Source of the DNA: Streptococcus oralis
GTDB taxonomy: Bacteria > Bacillota > Bacilli > Lactobacillales > Streptococcaceae
NCBI RefSeq assembly: GCF_004127215.1
Contig: NZ_QEWJ01000012.1
Location: 1-64,000, forward strand
DNA length: 64,000 nucleotides
Reading direction: 5' to 3'
Shown: positions 19,431 through 29,446 of the stretch, one piece after another
How positions within the stretch are numbered: position 1 is the stretch's first letter
Layout of the letters: the number at the start of each line of letters is the position of its first letter
Notes under the pieces: model-generated
What the model saw: the letters and a program-made list of their open reading frames with translations, nothing else
Told to the model about the DNA's origin: nothing
The model's database searches: none
Position numbers and translations under genes: made by a program

Positions 19431-19473
19431 ATATCGAGCTGTGATATATTTTATATAACGAGGTGCGATATAT
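19431..19473 (+). promoter_or_regulatory. Twin operator-like repeats before the padR-type gene
   Basis: Two direct copies of a partly palindromic unit, ATATCGAGCTGTGATATAT (19431-19449) and ATATAACGAGGTGCGATATAT (19453-19473). PadR regulators typically repress their own promoter through such AT-rich dyads, so this is a likely autoregulatory operator overlapping the promoter. Confidence 0.6.
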
Positions 19474-19498
19474 CGAACTAAATAGAAGGTGTGATTAA

Positions 19499-19819
19499 AT
19501 GGAATTAACAGATAAGATCAGGCGTGTTTACCTTCCCATGACTGAAACGGGTTTTTATATCTTGTTTTGTCTACAGAAGGAGAACCATGGCTATGGTATT
19601 ACACAAAAGGTCAAGGAGGTGACAGATTCGCAAGTTTCGATTAGTCCTGGAACTATGTATGGGACCTTGTCAAAGATGGAAAAGGATGGCTTGATTTTCT
19701 TTGTCCGAGAAGAGGAGAAACGGAAAATCTATCAGATAACAGATTTGGGACGAAAAGTTTTGGAGATTGAATTGAAACGTATTGAACGACTCTACAGAAA
19801 TAGTCGGGAGGGAGGATGA
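19499..19819 (+). CDS. PadR-family transcriptional regulator
   Basis: 106 residues forming a PadR winged helix (about 15-85), with ILFCLQKENHGYGITQKVKE and ISPGTMYGTLSKMEKDGLI as the recognisable helices, and a short C-terminal dimerisation helix. PadR proteins usually repress nearby stress or transport genes until they bind a small molecule; no ligand can be guessed. It overlaps the following DUF2812 gene (ATGA). PadR-DUF2812 pairs are a recurrent Firmicute arrangement, so it most likely controls the two downstream genes. Confidence 0.88.
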   Translation: MELTDKIRRVYLPMTETGFYILFCLQKENHGYGITQKVKEVTDSQVSISPGTMYGTLSKMEKDGLIFFVREEEKRKIYQITDLGRKVLEIELKRIERLYRNSREGG

Positions 19820-20394
19820 TGGAAAAGAAGGTTGTTTATAGAATTGCTACCATTGCGGATTATGATAGAGAGGCTTTATATCTTAGAAAAATGCATGCTG
19901 AGGGCTGGAAACTTAAGAGAGTAAGCTACTCTAACTTAGTAGTTGCAGTTAAGTATACTTTTGAAGAGTGTCAGCCTGAGCAGGTGTCTTATCAGTTGGA
20001 CTTTTATCCCATGAAAAAATCAGAGAGAGCCTCTTATTTACAACTATTTAAAGACTATGGCTGGGAGCATATTACAGACTTTAATAGTTTTTCCTACTTT
20101 AGTAAGCCTTATTCTCAAATTGAATCGGATGCGGAATTTGAAATTTATAACGATGCGGCCGGGAGGTTAGCTATGGTCAAACGTATTTTAACAATGCGGA
20201 TGCTTCCTATTTTGCTTCTCTTTTCAGCTCTACTACCGATTTTCTCAAAGCTTGTCAGTGGAGTTAGTTATTTCAGTTGGGAATTGTTTTTGATTTTCAT
20301 AATAGATGGTGTTTTATTGATAGTATTTGCGATTCAGATTTCTTATATTCTTTGGAGATTGTTTCAAAAATGGAAAGTATTATCTGATAAATAA
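19816..20394 (+). CDS. DUF2812 membrane protein (first copy)
   Basis: 192 residues. The N-terminal 110 residues form a DUF2812 domain (YRIATIADYDREALYLRKMHAEGWKL ... followed by DYGWEHITDF). Two predicted transmembrane helices lie at about 128-146 and 157-180, with a basic C-terminus. No catalytic motif is seen and the family has no assigned function; PadR-linked DUF2812 proteins are often suspected of envelope-stress roles. Two adjacent ATG codons (19816, 19819) are possible; the second has better spacing from GGGAGG. It is co-transcribed with the padR gene. Confidence 0.75.
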   Translation: MMEKKVVYRIATIADYDREALYLRKMHAEGWKLKRVSYSNLVVAVKYTFEECQPEQVSYQLDFYPMKKSERASYLQLFKDYGWEHITDFNSFSYFSKPYSQIESDAEFEIYNDAAGRLAMVKRILTMRMLPILLLFSALLPIFSKLVSGVSYFSWELFLIFIIDGVLLIVFAIQISYILWRLFQKWKVLSDK

Positions 20395-20428
20395 AACAAT
20401 GTATGTTTTCTAATTTGGAGGAAGGATT

Positions 20429-20941
20429 ATGAAAAGTAAAGCACAATTTCGGATTTTTACCATTGTTGATTTGGATAAGGTAGAAGAATATTTACATGAG
20501 ATGCATTTGAAAGGTTGGAGGTATAGAACGAGTCGTTTTGGTTTTTTCTACTTTGACCAATGCCAACCGGACGATATCATCTACCGTATCTATGATTCTA
20601 GATTTCTTAAAAAGTATAAGCATGAACTGCAAGATCTCAGAAATAGAGGTTGGGAATTGATAGAAACAGGTTCTTGTTCAATTCTTCGTCAATCATCTTC
20701 TGATTTACTTCCGGAGGATCAAGTCTATATGAGTAAGACTCTCAGGTGGGAAGTTATGCGGTATAGACTTCGTTCATGTACAGCTGCTTTCTCGGGTGGT
20801 CTTGTTGTTTGTATGAGTTTGTTTCGAGAAGAACTGTCGCAATCTTTCTTCGTCATTTTTGCTCTATATGCCTTTATAATTTCTTATCTATTCTATGGTT
20901 TTTTCAGGCTTAGAAGGAAATACCGAGTAGATGGAAGGTAA
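20429..20941 (+). CDS. DUF2812 membrane protein (second copy)
   Basis: 170 residues with the same plan as the preceding gene: DUF2812 domain (FRIFTIVDLDKVEEYLHEMHLKGWRY, later NRGWELIETGS) then two C-terminal transmembrane segments (about 113-128 and 134-155). The shared order suggests an old duplication, though the sequences have diverged widely. GGAGGAAGG precedes the ATG. It ends the three-gene padR module and is followed by a CIRCE-like hairpin terminator. Confidence 0.75.
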   Translation: MKSKAQFRIFTIVDLDKVEEYLHEMHLKGWRYRTSRFGFFYFDQCQPDDIIYRIYDSRFLKKYKHELQDLRNRGWELIETGSCSILRQSSSDLLPEDQVYMSKTLRWEVMRYRLRSCTAAFSGGLVVCMSLFREELSQSFFVIFALYAFIISYLFYGFFRLRRKYRVDGR

Positions 20942-20965
20942 GTTTCTAGGTCTTTAGACTGATTT

Positions 20966-20992
20966 TTAGCACTCTTGATAAAAGAGTGCTAA
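20966..20992 (+). promoter_or_regulatory. Perfect CIRCE element that also forms a terminator hairpin
   Basis: TTAGCACTC, nine bases, GAGTGCTAA: an exact CIRCE (HrcA operator). As RNA the same bases extend to an 11-bp stem with a GATAA loop followed by TTTTTT, i.e. a Rho-independent terminator for the upstream DUF2812 gene. It lies 18 bp before the hrcA -35 element. Confidence 0.8.
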
Positions 20993-21009
20993 TTTTTTGA
21001 GTTTTTGTC

Positions 21010-21037
21010 TTGACATTCTCTTTTAAGGGTGTATAAT
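21010..21037 (+). promoter_or_regulatory. hrcA-grpE-dnaK promoter
   Basis: TTGACA (21010-21015), 16-bp spacer, TATAAT (21032-21037): near-perfect consensus, placed between two CIRCE elements. Confidence 0.9.
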
Positions 21038-21048
21038 AGAATCATAAG

Positions 21049-21075
21049 TTAGCACTTAGGTGTATCGAGTGCTAA
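21049..21075 (+). promoter_or_regulatory. CIRCE operator in the hrcA leader
   Basis: TTAGCACTT, nine bases, GAGTGCTAA, with one departure from consensus at the end of the left arm. It covers the transcription start region, so bound HrcA would block initiation. Confidence 0.92.
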
Positions 21076-21101
21076 TCAATCTGACAGAGGGGAGTGATGA
21101 G

Positions 21102-22136
21102 ATGGTTACAGAGCGTCAGCAGGATATTTTGAATCTGATTATTGACATCTTTACCAAAACGCACGAACCTGTCGGATCCAAAGCACTACAAGAGTCTATT
21201 AACTCTAGCAGTGCAACCATTCGTAATGATATGGCGGCTCTAGAAAAGCAAGGTTTGCTTGAGAAAGCTCATACTTCTAGTGGTCGGATGCCAAGTGTCG
21301 CTGGTTTTCAGTACTATGTAAAACATTCACTGGATTTTGACCGACTGGCTGAAAATGAGGTTTATGAGATTGTTAAAGCCTTTGATCAGGAATTTTTCAA
21401 ACTGGAGGATATTCTGCAAGAGGCTGCCAATCTACTAACAGACCTAAGTGGCTGTACGGTAGTGGCTCTGGATGTTGAGCCAAGTAGACAGCGCCTGACA
21501 GCTTTCGATATTGTCGTTCTAGGACAACATACTGCTCTTGCAGTTTTCACCCTAGACGAGTCTCGAACGGTTACCAGTCAGTTTCTGATTCCAAGGAATT
21601 TCTTGCAAGAGGATTTGCTGAAACTGAAGACCATCATTCAGGAACGTTTCCTCGGTCACACCGTTCTGGATATTCACTACAAGATTCGGACGGAGATTCC
21701 GCAGATTATCCAGCGTTACTTTACAACAACGGACAATGTTATGGATCTCTTTGAACACATTTTTAAGGAAATGTTCAATGAAAACATTGTGGTGGCGGGC
21801 AAGGTCAATCTCTTGAATTTTGCCAATCTCGCAGCCTATCAGTTCTTTGACCAACCGCAAAAGGTGGCTCTGGAGATTCGTGAAGGTCTGCATGAAGATC
21901 AGATGCAAAATATCCGTGTTGCAGATAGTCAAGAATCCTGTCTAGCTGATCTAGCAGTGATTAGCAGTAAATTCCTTATCCCTTATCGTGGTTTTGGAAT
22001 TCTGGCGATTATCGGTCCAGTCAATCTGGACTACCAGCAACTAATCAACCAACTCAATGTGGTCAATCGAGTCTTAACTATGAAACTCACAGATTTCTAC
22101 CGCTATTTGAGTAGTAATCATTATGAGGTGAGTTGA
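21102..22136 (+). CDS. hrcA: Heat-shock repressor HrcA
   Basis: The CIRCE-binding repressor of class I heat-shock genes; its activity depends on GroEL. The 344 residues comprise an N-terminal winged helix (about 1-75, [16 protein letters not shown] ... [30 protein letters not shown]) and the GAF-like dimerisation domain. The ATG at 21102 follows AGGGGAGTGATGAG and gives the conserved length; the longer open frame starts inside the CIRCE. It is the first gene of the operon, negatively autoregulated by the flanking CIRCE sites. Confidence 0.96.
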   Translation: MVTERQQDILNLIIDIFTKTHEPVGSKALQESINSSSATIRNDMAALEKQGLLEKAHTSSGRMPSVAGFQYYVKHSLDFDRLAENEVYEIVKAFDQEFFKLEDILQEAANLLTDLSGCTVVALDVEPSRQRLTAFDIVVLGQHTALAVFTLDESRTVTSQFLIPRNFLQEDLLKLKTIIQERFLGHTVLDIHYKIRTEIPQIIQRYFTTTDNVMDLFEHIFKEMFNENIVVAGKVNLLNFANLAAYQFFDQPQKVALEIREGLHEDQMQNIRVADSQESCLADLAVISSKFLIPYRGFGILAIIGPVNLDYQQLINQLNVVNRVLTMKLTDFYRYLSSNHYEVS

Positions 22137-22174
22137 ACATGAAATTACATAAATTCCTAAAAAGGAGGCGAAAA

Positions 22175-22690
22175 ATGTCTGAGGAAATAAAAAACGAAGA
22201 AGTAAAAGAAGAGGAAGTTGTTGAAACGGTAGAAGAAACAACTCCTGAAAAGTCTGAGTTGGACTTGGCTAATGAACGTGCGGACGAGTTCGAAAACAAA
22301 TACCTTCGCGCTCATGCAGAAATGCAAAATATCCAACGCCGTGCCAATGAAGAACGTCAAAACTTGCAACGCTATCGTAGTCAAGACTTGGCGAAAGCAA
22401 TTCTCCCTTCTTTGGATAACCTTGAACGCGCCCTTGCCGTTGAAGGTTTGACAGACGACGTCAAAAAAGGATTGGAGATGGTGCAAGAAAGCTTGATTCA
22501 TGCTTTGAAAGAAGAAGGAATCGAAGAAATCGCAGCTGACGGCGAATTTGACCATAACTATCATATGGCCATCCAAACTCTCCCAGCAGACGAAGAACAT
22601 CCGGCAGATACCATCGCCCAAGTCTTCCAAAAAGGCTATAAACTCCATGACCGCATCCTACGTCCGGCAATGGTGGTAGTTTATAATTAG
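22175..22690 (+). CDS. grpE: Nucleotide exchange factor GrpE
   Basis: Releases ADP from DnaK and acts as a thermosensor in the chaperone cycle. The 171 residues have an acidic, low-complexity N-terminus (about 1-35), a long coiled coil ([26 protein letters not shown]...) and the beta-wing head with the signature [14 protein letters not shown] and [16 protein letters not shown]. The ATG at 22175 has AAAGGAGG at ideal spacing; a longer frame from 22133 lacks this. It is the second gene of the hrcA operon. Confidence 0.95.
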   Translation: MSEEIKNEEVKEEEVVETVEETTPEKSELDLANERADEFENKYLRAHAEMQNIQRRANEERQNLQRYRSQDLAKAILPSLDNLERALAVEGLTDDVKKGLEMVQESLIHALKEEGIEEIAADGEFDHNYHMAIQTLPADEEHPADTIAQVFQKGYKLHDRILRPAMVVVYN

Positions 22691-24900
<2,210 letters not shown>

Positions 24901-24936
24901 GATGTTGAAGCGTTAAGAAAACGAAAGAAAAATAGG

Positions 24937-24980
24937 AAGCCATCGCCTTGTGCGATGCACAAAAGATGGCTTATCTTTTT
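24937..24980 (+). terminator. Terminator after dnaK
   Basis: AAGCCATC/GATGGCTT (24937-24944 with 24965-24972), with an inner TTGTGC-GAT-GCACAA hairpin, followed by a T-run. Confidence 0.85.
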
Positions 24981-25061
24981 TCCGAAGTTTTTAGCCGAAA
25001 CTCAGTTAAGCATTGCTAGTTTGATTTTTAAAACTCGAACTAGTAAGTATAAGAAGAAATC

Positions 25062-25089
25062 CAGAGGTTGCAACCCAGCCTCTGTTTTT
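25062..25089 (+). terminator. Hairpin with T-run before the DJ-1-like gene
   Basis: CAGAGG/CCTCTG (25062-25067 with 25079-25084), then TTTTT. It may be a second terminator; a possible -10 (TAAAAT) for the next gene follows at 25093. Confidence 0.6.
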
Positions 25090-25112
25090 CGGTAAAATAG
25101 AGGATGTTGCGT

Positions 25113-25745
25113 ATGAAAAAAGTACTTTGTATCATTTATCCTAATTTTTCTCTTTATGAGATAACCGCTTTAACAAGTACTTTAGCTCTGTCTTTTGACA
25201 TCACGATTGATTATGTCGCTTCAGATTATTCGATAGTTATATCTGAGGATGGCTTACCTTGTCAACCTACAAAAACATTGGATCAAATCTGTATAGAAGA
25301 GTATTCTTGTATCATTTTACCAGGAATGGTAAATATAGGTCCTGCTCTACAAGATGAGAAATTGATCTCGTTTTTGAGAAGTCTCGATGAGCAAGATATC
25401 CTAATTGCAGCCGTTTCTTCAGCGCCACTTTTATTGGCGAAAGCAGGTTTGTTGAACGACACGAAATTTACAGGTGGAATTTGGCAAAACTTCTTTGACT
25501 ATTTTGAATTTCTTCCACGTGAAAATTTCCAACCGAAAGTTCTTGTGCAAGATAAACAAATCATTACGGCTATCGGTTTTGCACATCAAGAGTTTGCAAG
25601 AAAAGTGATTCTAGGTTTAGGATTGACAGAGAATACGGACAACTATTTTAAAGAACAGAACGAGCATGCTGAAGAGGATTTGATATTTACTCTATCAGAT
25701 GAAGAGTTTGATCAAGTGAAGCAGAGTATAGAAAATAGCCTCTAA
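25113..25745 (+). CDS. DJ-1/PfpI family protein
   Basis: 210 residues with the class I glutamine amidotransferase-like fold of the DJ-1/PfpI group: KKVLCIIYPNFSLYEITAL at the start, the strand CIILPGMVN, and an elbow-like segment IAAVSSAPLLLAKAGLL near residue 105. The usual nucleophilic cysteine of the elbow (AAICHG in many members) reads AAVSSAP here, so enzymatic activity is doubtful. The ATG at 25113 is chosen over 25104 because GAGG is then 9 nt away. It lies between dnaK and dnaJ, but no functional tie to them is evident. Confidence 0.75.
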   Translation: MKKVLCIIYPNFSLYEITALTSTLALSFDITIDYVASDYSIVISEDGLPCQPTKTLDQICIEEYSCIILPGMVNIGPALQDEKLISFLRSLDEQDILIAAVSSAPLLLAKAGLLNDTKFTGGIWQNFFDYFEFLPRENFQPKVLVQDKQIITAIGFAHQEFARKVILGLGLTENTDNYFKEQNEHAEEDLIFTLSDEEFDQVKQSIENSL

Positions 25746-25762
25746 AGATTTACATGAAAATT

Positions 25763-25914
25763 ATAGAAAGGAACAAAGAGTGTTCGGGGAATTGAACTTG
25801 AGCTCTGAAGTTTCTTACTCAATATAAAAGAAAGAAATTGAACCCGACCTAAATCGTGGTTTGATTCACAATATCAATAGAAAGGAATAAGGGTGTTCGT
25901 AATTGAACTCGAGC
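25763..25914. repeat. Pair of imperfect direct repeats upstream of dnaJ
   Basis: A unit of about 40 bp occurs at 25763-25803 and 25877-25914. Both begin ATAGAAAGGAA, contain GTGTTCG and AATTGAACT and end CGAGC or TGAGC. The repeats lie in the 265-bp gap between the DJ-1-like gene and dnaJ; their family is unknown to me. Confidence 0.6.
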
Positions 25915-26010
25915 GGAAAGCTTAGAAATTAGATAAACCTCCTAAGAAATCAGGATTTCTTGTCGGTTTCCTAAATTTCAGTCGCTTTCTGTTCGCTCTT
26001 AGTATCTTGT

Positions 26011-27147
26011 ATGAACAATACTGAATTTTATGATCGTCTGGGGGTGTCCAAAAACGCTTCGGCAGACGAAATCAAAAAGGCTTATCGTAAGCTTTCAAAA
26101 AAATATCACCCAGATATCAACAAGGATCCTGGTGCTGAGGAAAAGTACAAGGAAGTTCAAGAAGCCTATGAGACTTTGAGTGACGACCAAAAACGTGCAG
26201 CCTACGACCAATATGGTGCTGCAGGTGCCAACGGTGGCTTTGGTGGTGCTGGTGGTTTCGGTGGCTTTGACGGAGCAAGTGGCTTCGGTGGTTTTGAGGA
26301 TATCTTCTCAAGTTTCTTTGGCGGAGGCGGAGCTTCGCGCAATCCAAACGCTCCTCGTCAAGGGGATGACCTCCAGTATCGTGTGAATTTGACTTTTGAA
26401 GAAGCTATCTTTGGAACGGAAAAAGAAGTGAAATACAACCGTGAAGCAAGCTGTCGTACATGTAATGGCTCTGGTGCTAAGCCAGGAACAAGTCCAGTCA
26501 CTTGTGGACGCTGTCATGGTGCTGGTGTCATTAACGTTGATACGCAAACACCTCTTGGTATGATGCGTCGCCAAGTAACCTGTGATGTCTGTCATGGTCG
26601 AGGAAAAGAAATTAAAGACCCATGTACTACATGTCATGGAACAGGTCATGAAAAACAAGCTCATAGCGTCCATGTCAAAATCCCTGCTGGTGTGGAAACA
26701 GGCCAACAAATCCGCCTAGCTGGTCAAGGCGAAGCAGGATTTAATGGTGGACCTTACGGGGACTTGTACGTGGTGGTTTCAGTTGAAGCCAGTGATAAAT
26801 TTGAACGTGAAGGAACAACCATTTTCTACAAGCTGAACCTTAATATTGTCCAAGCGGCCCTTGGTGATACTGTGGAAATTCCAACCGTGCATGGCGATGT
26901 TGAATTGGTTATCCCAGAGGGGACTCAGACTGGCAAGAAATTCCGTCTACGTGGCAAGGGTGCTCCGAGCCTTCGTGATGGTGCCGTTGGTGACCAATAC
27001 GTTACAGTTAATGTCGTGACTCCGACAGGTTTGAACGACCGGCAAAAAGCTGCGCTTAAAGAATTCGCCGCTGCAGGTGACTTGAAAGTCAATCCAAAGA
27101 AAAAAGGCTTCTTTGACCATATAAAGGATGTCTTTGAAGGTGAATAA
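26011..27147 (+). CDS. dnaJ: Chaperone DnaJ (Hsp40)
   Basis: A co-chaperone that delivers substrates to DnaK and stimulates its ATPase. The 378 residues are a type I J-protein: J domain (1-70) with the HPD motif in KYHPDINKD, a Gly/Phe-rich linker (about 72-115), the zinc region with four CxxCxGxG repeats ([32 protein letters not shown]; about 145-220) and C-terminal substrate-binding domains. No clear ribosome site is visible before the ATG at 26011, and the upstream gap has odd repeats. A terminator follows closely. Confidence 0.96.
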   Translation: MNNTEFYDRLGVSKNASADEIKKAYRKLSKKYHPDINKDPGAEEKYKEVQEAYETLSDDQKRAAYDQYGAAGANGGFGGAGGFGGFDGASGFGGFEDIFSSFFGGGGASRNPNAPRQGDDLQYRVNLTFEEAIFGTEKEVKYNREASCRTCNGSGAKPGTSPVTCGRCHGAGVINVDTQTPLGMMRRQVTCDVCHGRGKEIKDPCTTCHGTGHEKQAHSVHVKIPAGVETGQQIRLAGQGEAGFNGGPYGDLYVVVSVEASDKFEREGTTIFYKLNLNIVQAALGDTVEIPTVHGDVELVIPEGTQTGKKFRLRGKGAPSLRDGAVGDQYVTVNVVTPTGLNDRQKAALKEFAAAGDLKVNPKKKGFFDHIKDVFEGE

Positions 27148-27150
27148 AGT

Positions 27151-27175
27151 AAAAAGAGCCGATTGGCTCTTTTTT
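27151..27175 (+). terminator. Terminator after dnaJ
   Basis: A perfect 10-bp stem (27151-27160 with 27165-27174) closed by GATT, with the T-run in the 3' arm. Confidence 0.9.
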
Positions 27176-27225
27176 GTGTTATCTTTGAAAATTTAGCATC
27201 GAAAAATCATTTTCCAGTTAGCCTG

Positions 27226-27879
27226 CTATTTATACTTTTGAGTAAGCAGGCCAGCTGCATCCATCTCCCGGATGAGTTGCTTGATTTCCGCTTCTTTACC
27301 AGGCTTAATGGTGACGGTATCAATGTGTTTGATCGCCGAATTATCCTGAATATCCACCAAAGTCAAAGCTTTTTCATAGAATGCAATTCCCTTTTTTAGA
27401 CTTTCCTGATCATTCCAAAAGAGAATTGAGTAATTGGGATTAAATTTCTTTCCGATTTCTTGGAGATACTTCTCGCTTTCTTTCTCTAAAAACTGCAATA
27501 AACCATGATTGAACAAGTTATCCCCTACTTTATAGTATGAAATCTCTCCTGTCTGTAGGACATAGACTTCGAGTCGGTTTTTGGTGAGTTTTGGACTTTC
27601 TTTTAGGACGGTGTGACTATTGATAACCTCATCTGAGAAAGTAACATAAAAATTTAAGCCTCCACCCTCGAATTGATAATGTCCATTTGATTCTACTTTC
27701 TTAGGAGGCATGTCAAGGGAGATAAAGATTTGTTTTAAGGCTTCATTCCCCTCACGGATGTCACTTGGTGAAGCCTTGAAAAGATTCATCAGTAGTAGAA
27801 ATGCTAGGGTCGCAAGAAGGCAGAGACAGCCACAAGGGATCGCGATGATTTTCGCTAGAACTTTTAAAAACTGTTTCAT
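27226..27879 (-). CDS. Membrane-anchored hypothetical protein
   Basis: 217 residues. One N-terminal transmembrane helix (about 9-32, with several cysteines but no proper lipobox) is followed by a soluble domain without recognisable motifs; repeated Tyr/Lys-rich strands suggest an extracytoplasmic fold. GGGAGG lies 8 nt before the ATG at 27879, whereas a GTG at 27885 would be too close. It is convergent with dnaJ. I do not recognise the family and assign no function. Confidence 0.7.
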   Translation of the reverse strand: MKQFLKVLAKIIAIPCGCLCLLATLAFLLLMNLFKASPSDIREGNEALKQIFISLDMPPKKVESNGHYQFEGGGLNFYVTFSDEVINSHTVLKESPKLTKNRLEVYVLQTGEISYYKVGDNLFNHGLLQFLEKESEKYLQEIGKKFNPNYSILFWNDQESLKKGIAFYEKALTLVDIQDNSAIKHIDTVTIKPGKEAEIKQLIREMDAAGLLTQKYK

Positions 27880-27948
27880 TTTCACTCCCTCCCTTTTCTG
27901 TTCGAATCTAGTAACCCAAAATGGATTTAAGGAAAGTTGGAGGATTTA

Positions 27949-28227
27949 TTATTCTTGTTTTTCTTCTTGGAGGATCGCCATTCTGGTTTGGAAATCTTTT
28001 TCCAAGACTTTGAATTTATAGGTTAAATCCTTTTGGTATTCCTTGATAAGGGCTTTTTGTTGGTTGATGATTTGGAGGCTGTTTTGGATGATATTCAAAT
28101 CATCCTTGATAGCTTCGACGCGGTCAGTTGTATCTAGCACTTCATCCTGAATGGCTTGGCGATTTTTTACGACAAAATAACTTCCAGCTGCAGCTCCTAC
28201 GAAGAGCAGTAGATTTGATAGTTTCAT
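27949..28227 (-). CDS. Small membrane-anchored coiled-coil protein
   Basis: 92 residues: an N-terminal membrane helix (MKLSNLLLFVGAAAGSYFVV) and then a long predicted coiled coil (about 28-90) rich in Gln, Lys, Glu and Ile. This resembles the YtxH-like small proteins of Firmicutes, function unknown. AAGGAGATGCC precedes the ATG. It lies 9 nt after the hit gene and is probably co-transcribed with it. Confidence 0.75.
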   Translation of the reverse strand: MKLSNLLLFVGAAAGSYFVVKNRQAIQDEVLDTTDRVEAIKDDLNIIQNSLQIINQQKALIKEYQKDLTYKFKVLEKDFQTRMAILQEEKQE

Positions 28228-28236
28228 GGCATCTCC

Positions 28237-28647
28237 TTAAGCGTTTCTAATGGTTTCAGCGACTTGGGCAAGTTTGTCAAAGTCTGGTTCGTGGGCGATA
28301 AAGTCAATCTTGAGGTCATCTTCTGCACCGTAGCGAGGTACGAGGTGCACGTGAGTATGAAAGACTGTTTGACCAGCGATTTCCTCGCAGTTAGCAATGA
28401 TATTCATGCCGACAGCCTTGGTAGCCTTCATAACTTTTTGAGCTACCAGTGGCACTTGGGCAAAGAGTTGGCTGGCACTTGTAGCATCCATCTCCAAAAG
28501 ATTGCGATAGTGTTCTTTTGGTACAATGAGGGTGTGTCCAGGCGTTACTTGAGAGATATCAAGAAAGGCAAGAACCTGCTCATCTTCGTATACTTTTGAA
28601 GCAGGAATCTCCCCTGCGATAATCTTACAAAAAATGCAATCTGACAT
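28237..28647 (-). CDS. hit: HIT-family nucleotide hydrolase
   Basis: A 136-residue histidine-triad protein of the Hint branch, which hydrolyses adenosine 5'-phosphoramidates and related nucleotides. The N-terminal CIFCKIIAGEIP with a Cys-x-x-Cys pair and the catalytic triad HTHVHLVPR (about residues 99-107) are diagnostic. The ATG at 28647 is preceded by AGAGGTGG; a GTG nine bases upstream falls in that site. It diverges from ecsA, as in other streptococci. Confidence 0.92.
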   Translation of the reverse strand: MSDCIFCKIIAGEIPASKVYEDEQVLAFLDISQVTPGHTLIVPKEHYRNLLEMDATSASQLFAQVPLVAQKVMKATKAVGMNIIANCEEIAGQTVFHTHVHLVPRYGAEDDLKIDFIAHEPDFDKLAQVAETIRNA

Positions 28648-28674
28648 AAAATCCACCTCTACTCTATTGAATTT

Positions 28675-28700
28675 TGATATAATATAGCTACATTATACCA
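28675..28700. promoter_or_regulatory. Back-to-back promoters for hit and ecsA
   Basis: Plus strand: TGATATAAT (28675-28683) for ecsA. Minus strand: TGGTATAAT (28692-28700) for hit. Both are extended -10 elements, lying a few bases apart, so the two polymerases would compete. Confidence 0.65.
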
Positions 28701-28714
28701 GATTCGGAGAAAAT

Positions 28715-29446
28715 ATGTTAGAAATTAAAAACCTGACAGGTGGCTATGTTCACGTCCCTGTCTTGAAAGATGTGTCCTTTACAGTCGAAAGTGGGCAGTT
28801 GGTCGGTTTGATTGGTCTCAACGGTGCTGGAAAATCAACGACTATCAATGAAATTATCGGTCTTTTGACACCTTATAGTGGTTCCATCAATATCAATGGC
28901 CTGACCCTGCGAGAAGATGCGACCAACTACCGCAAGCAAATTGGCTACATCCCGGAAACGCCTAGCTTATATGAGGAATTGACCCTCAGAGAGCATATCG
29001 AAACTGTGGCAATGGCTTATGGTATCAATCAGAAAGTGGCTTTTGAACGAGTAGAACCACTTTTAAAAATGTTTCGTTTAGATCAGAAGTTAGATTGGTT
29101 CCCAGTTCATTTTTCAAAAGGAATGAAGCAGAAGGTTATGATTATCTGTGCTTTTGTCGTGGATCCGAGTCTCTTTATCGTGGATGAGCCTTTTCTTGGT
29201 CTCGATCCCTTGGCGATTGCTGACTTGATTCAGCTTTTGGAAGTGGAAAAGCAAAAAGGCAAGTCCATCCTCATGAGTACCCACGTGCTGGACTCTGCGG
29301 AAAAGATGTGTGACGCCTTTGTTATCCTCCACAAGGGAGAGGTGCGGGCTCAGGGGAACCTCCAGCAACTCCACGAGGCCTTTGACATGCCTGAGGCTAG
29401 CCTGAACGACATTTACTTGGCCCTGACCAAGGAGGAGAAGCTATGA
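28715..29446 (+). CDS. ecsA: ABC transporter ATP-binding protein EcsA
   Basis: The nucleotide-binding subunit of the Ecs ABC transporter, which in Bacillus affects secretion, site-2 protease activity and competence. The 243 residues have Walker A (GLNGAGKST, about 36-44), a signature variant FSKGMKQK and Walker B with the catalytic glutamate (LFIVDEPFLGLD), followed by an H-loop (STHVL). It overlaps ecsB by 4 nt. Confidence 0.9.
   Translation: MLEIKNLTGGYVHVPVLKDVSFTVESGQLVGLIGLNGAGKSTTINEIIGLLTPYSGSININGLTLREDATNYRKQIGYIPETPSLYEELTLREHIETVAMAYGINQKVAFERVEPLLKMFRLDQKLDWFPVHFSKGMKQKVMIICAFVVDPSLFIVDEPFLGLDPLAIADLIQLLEVEKQKGKSILMSTHVLDSAEKMCDAFVILHKGEVRAQGNLQQLHEAFDMPEASLNDIYLALTKEEKL

Noticed and set aside
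22133-22174. Longer grpE start adding [14 protein letters not shown].
   Set aside because: The ATG at 22175 has AAAGGAGG at ideal distance and gives the conserved protein; the extension spans the ribosome site.
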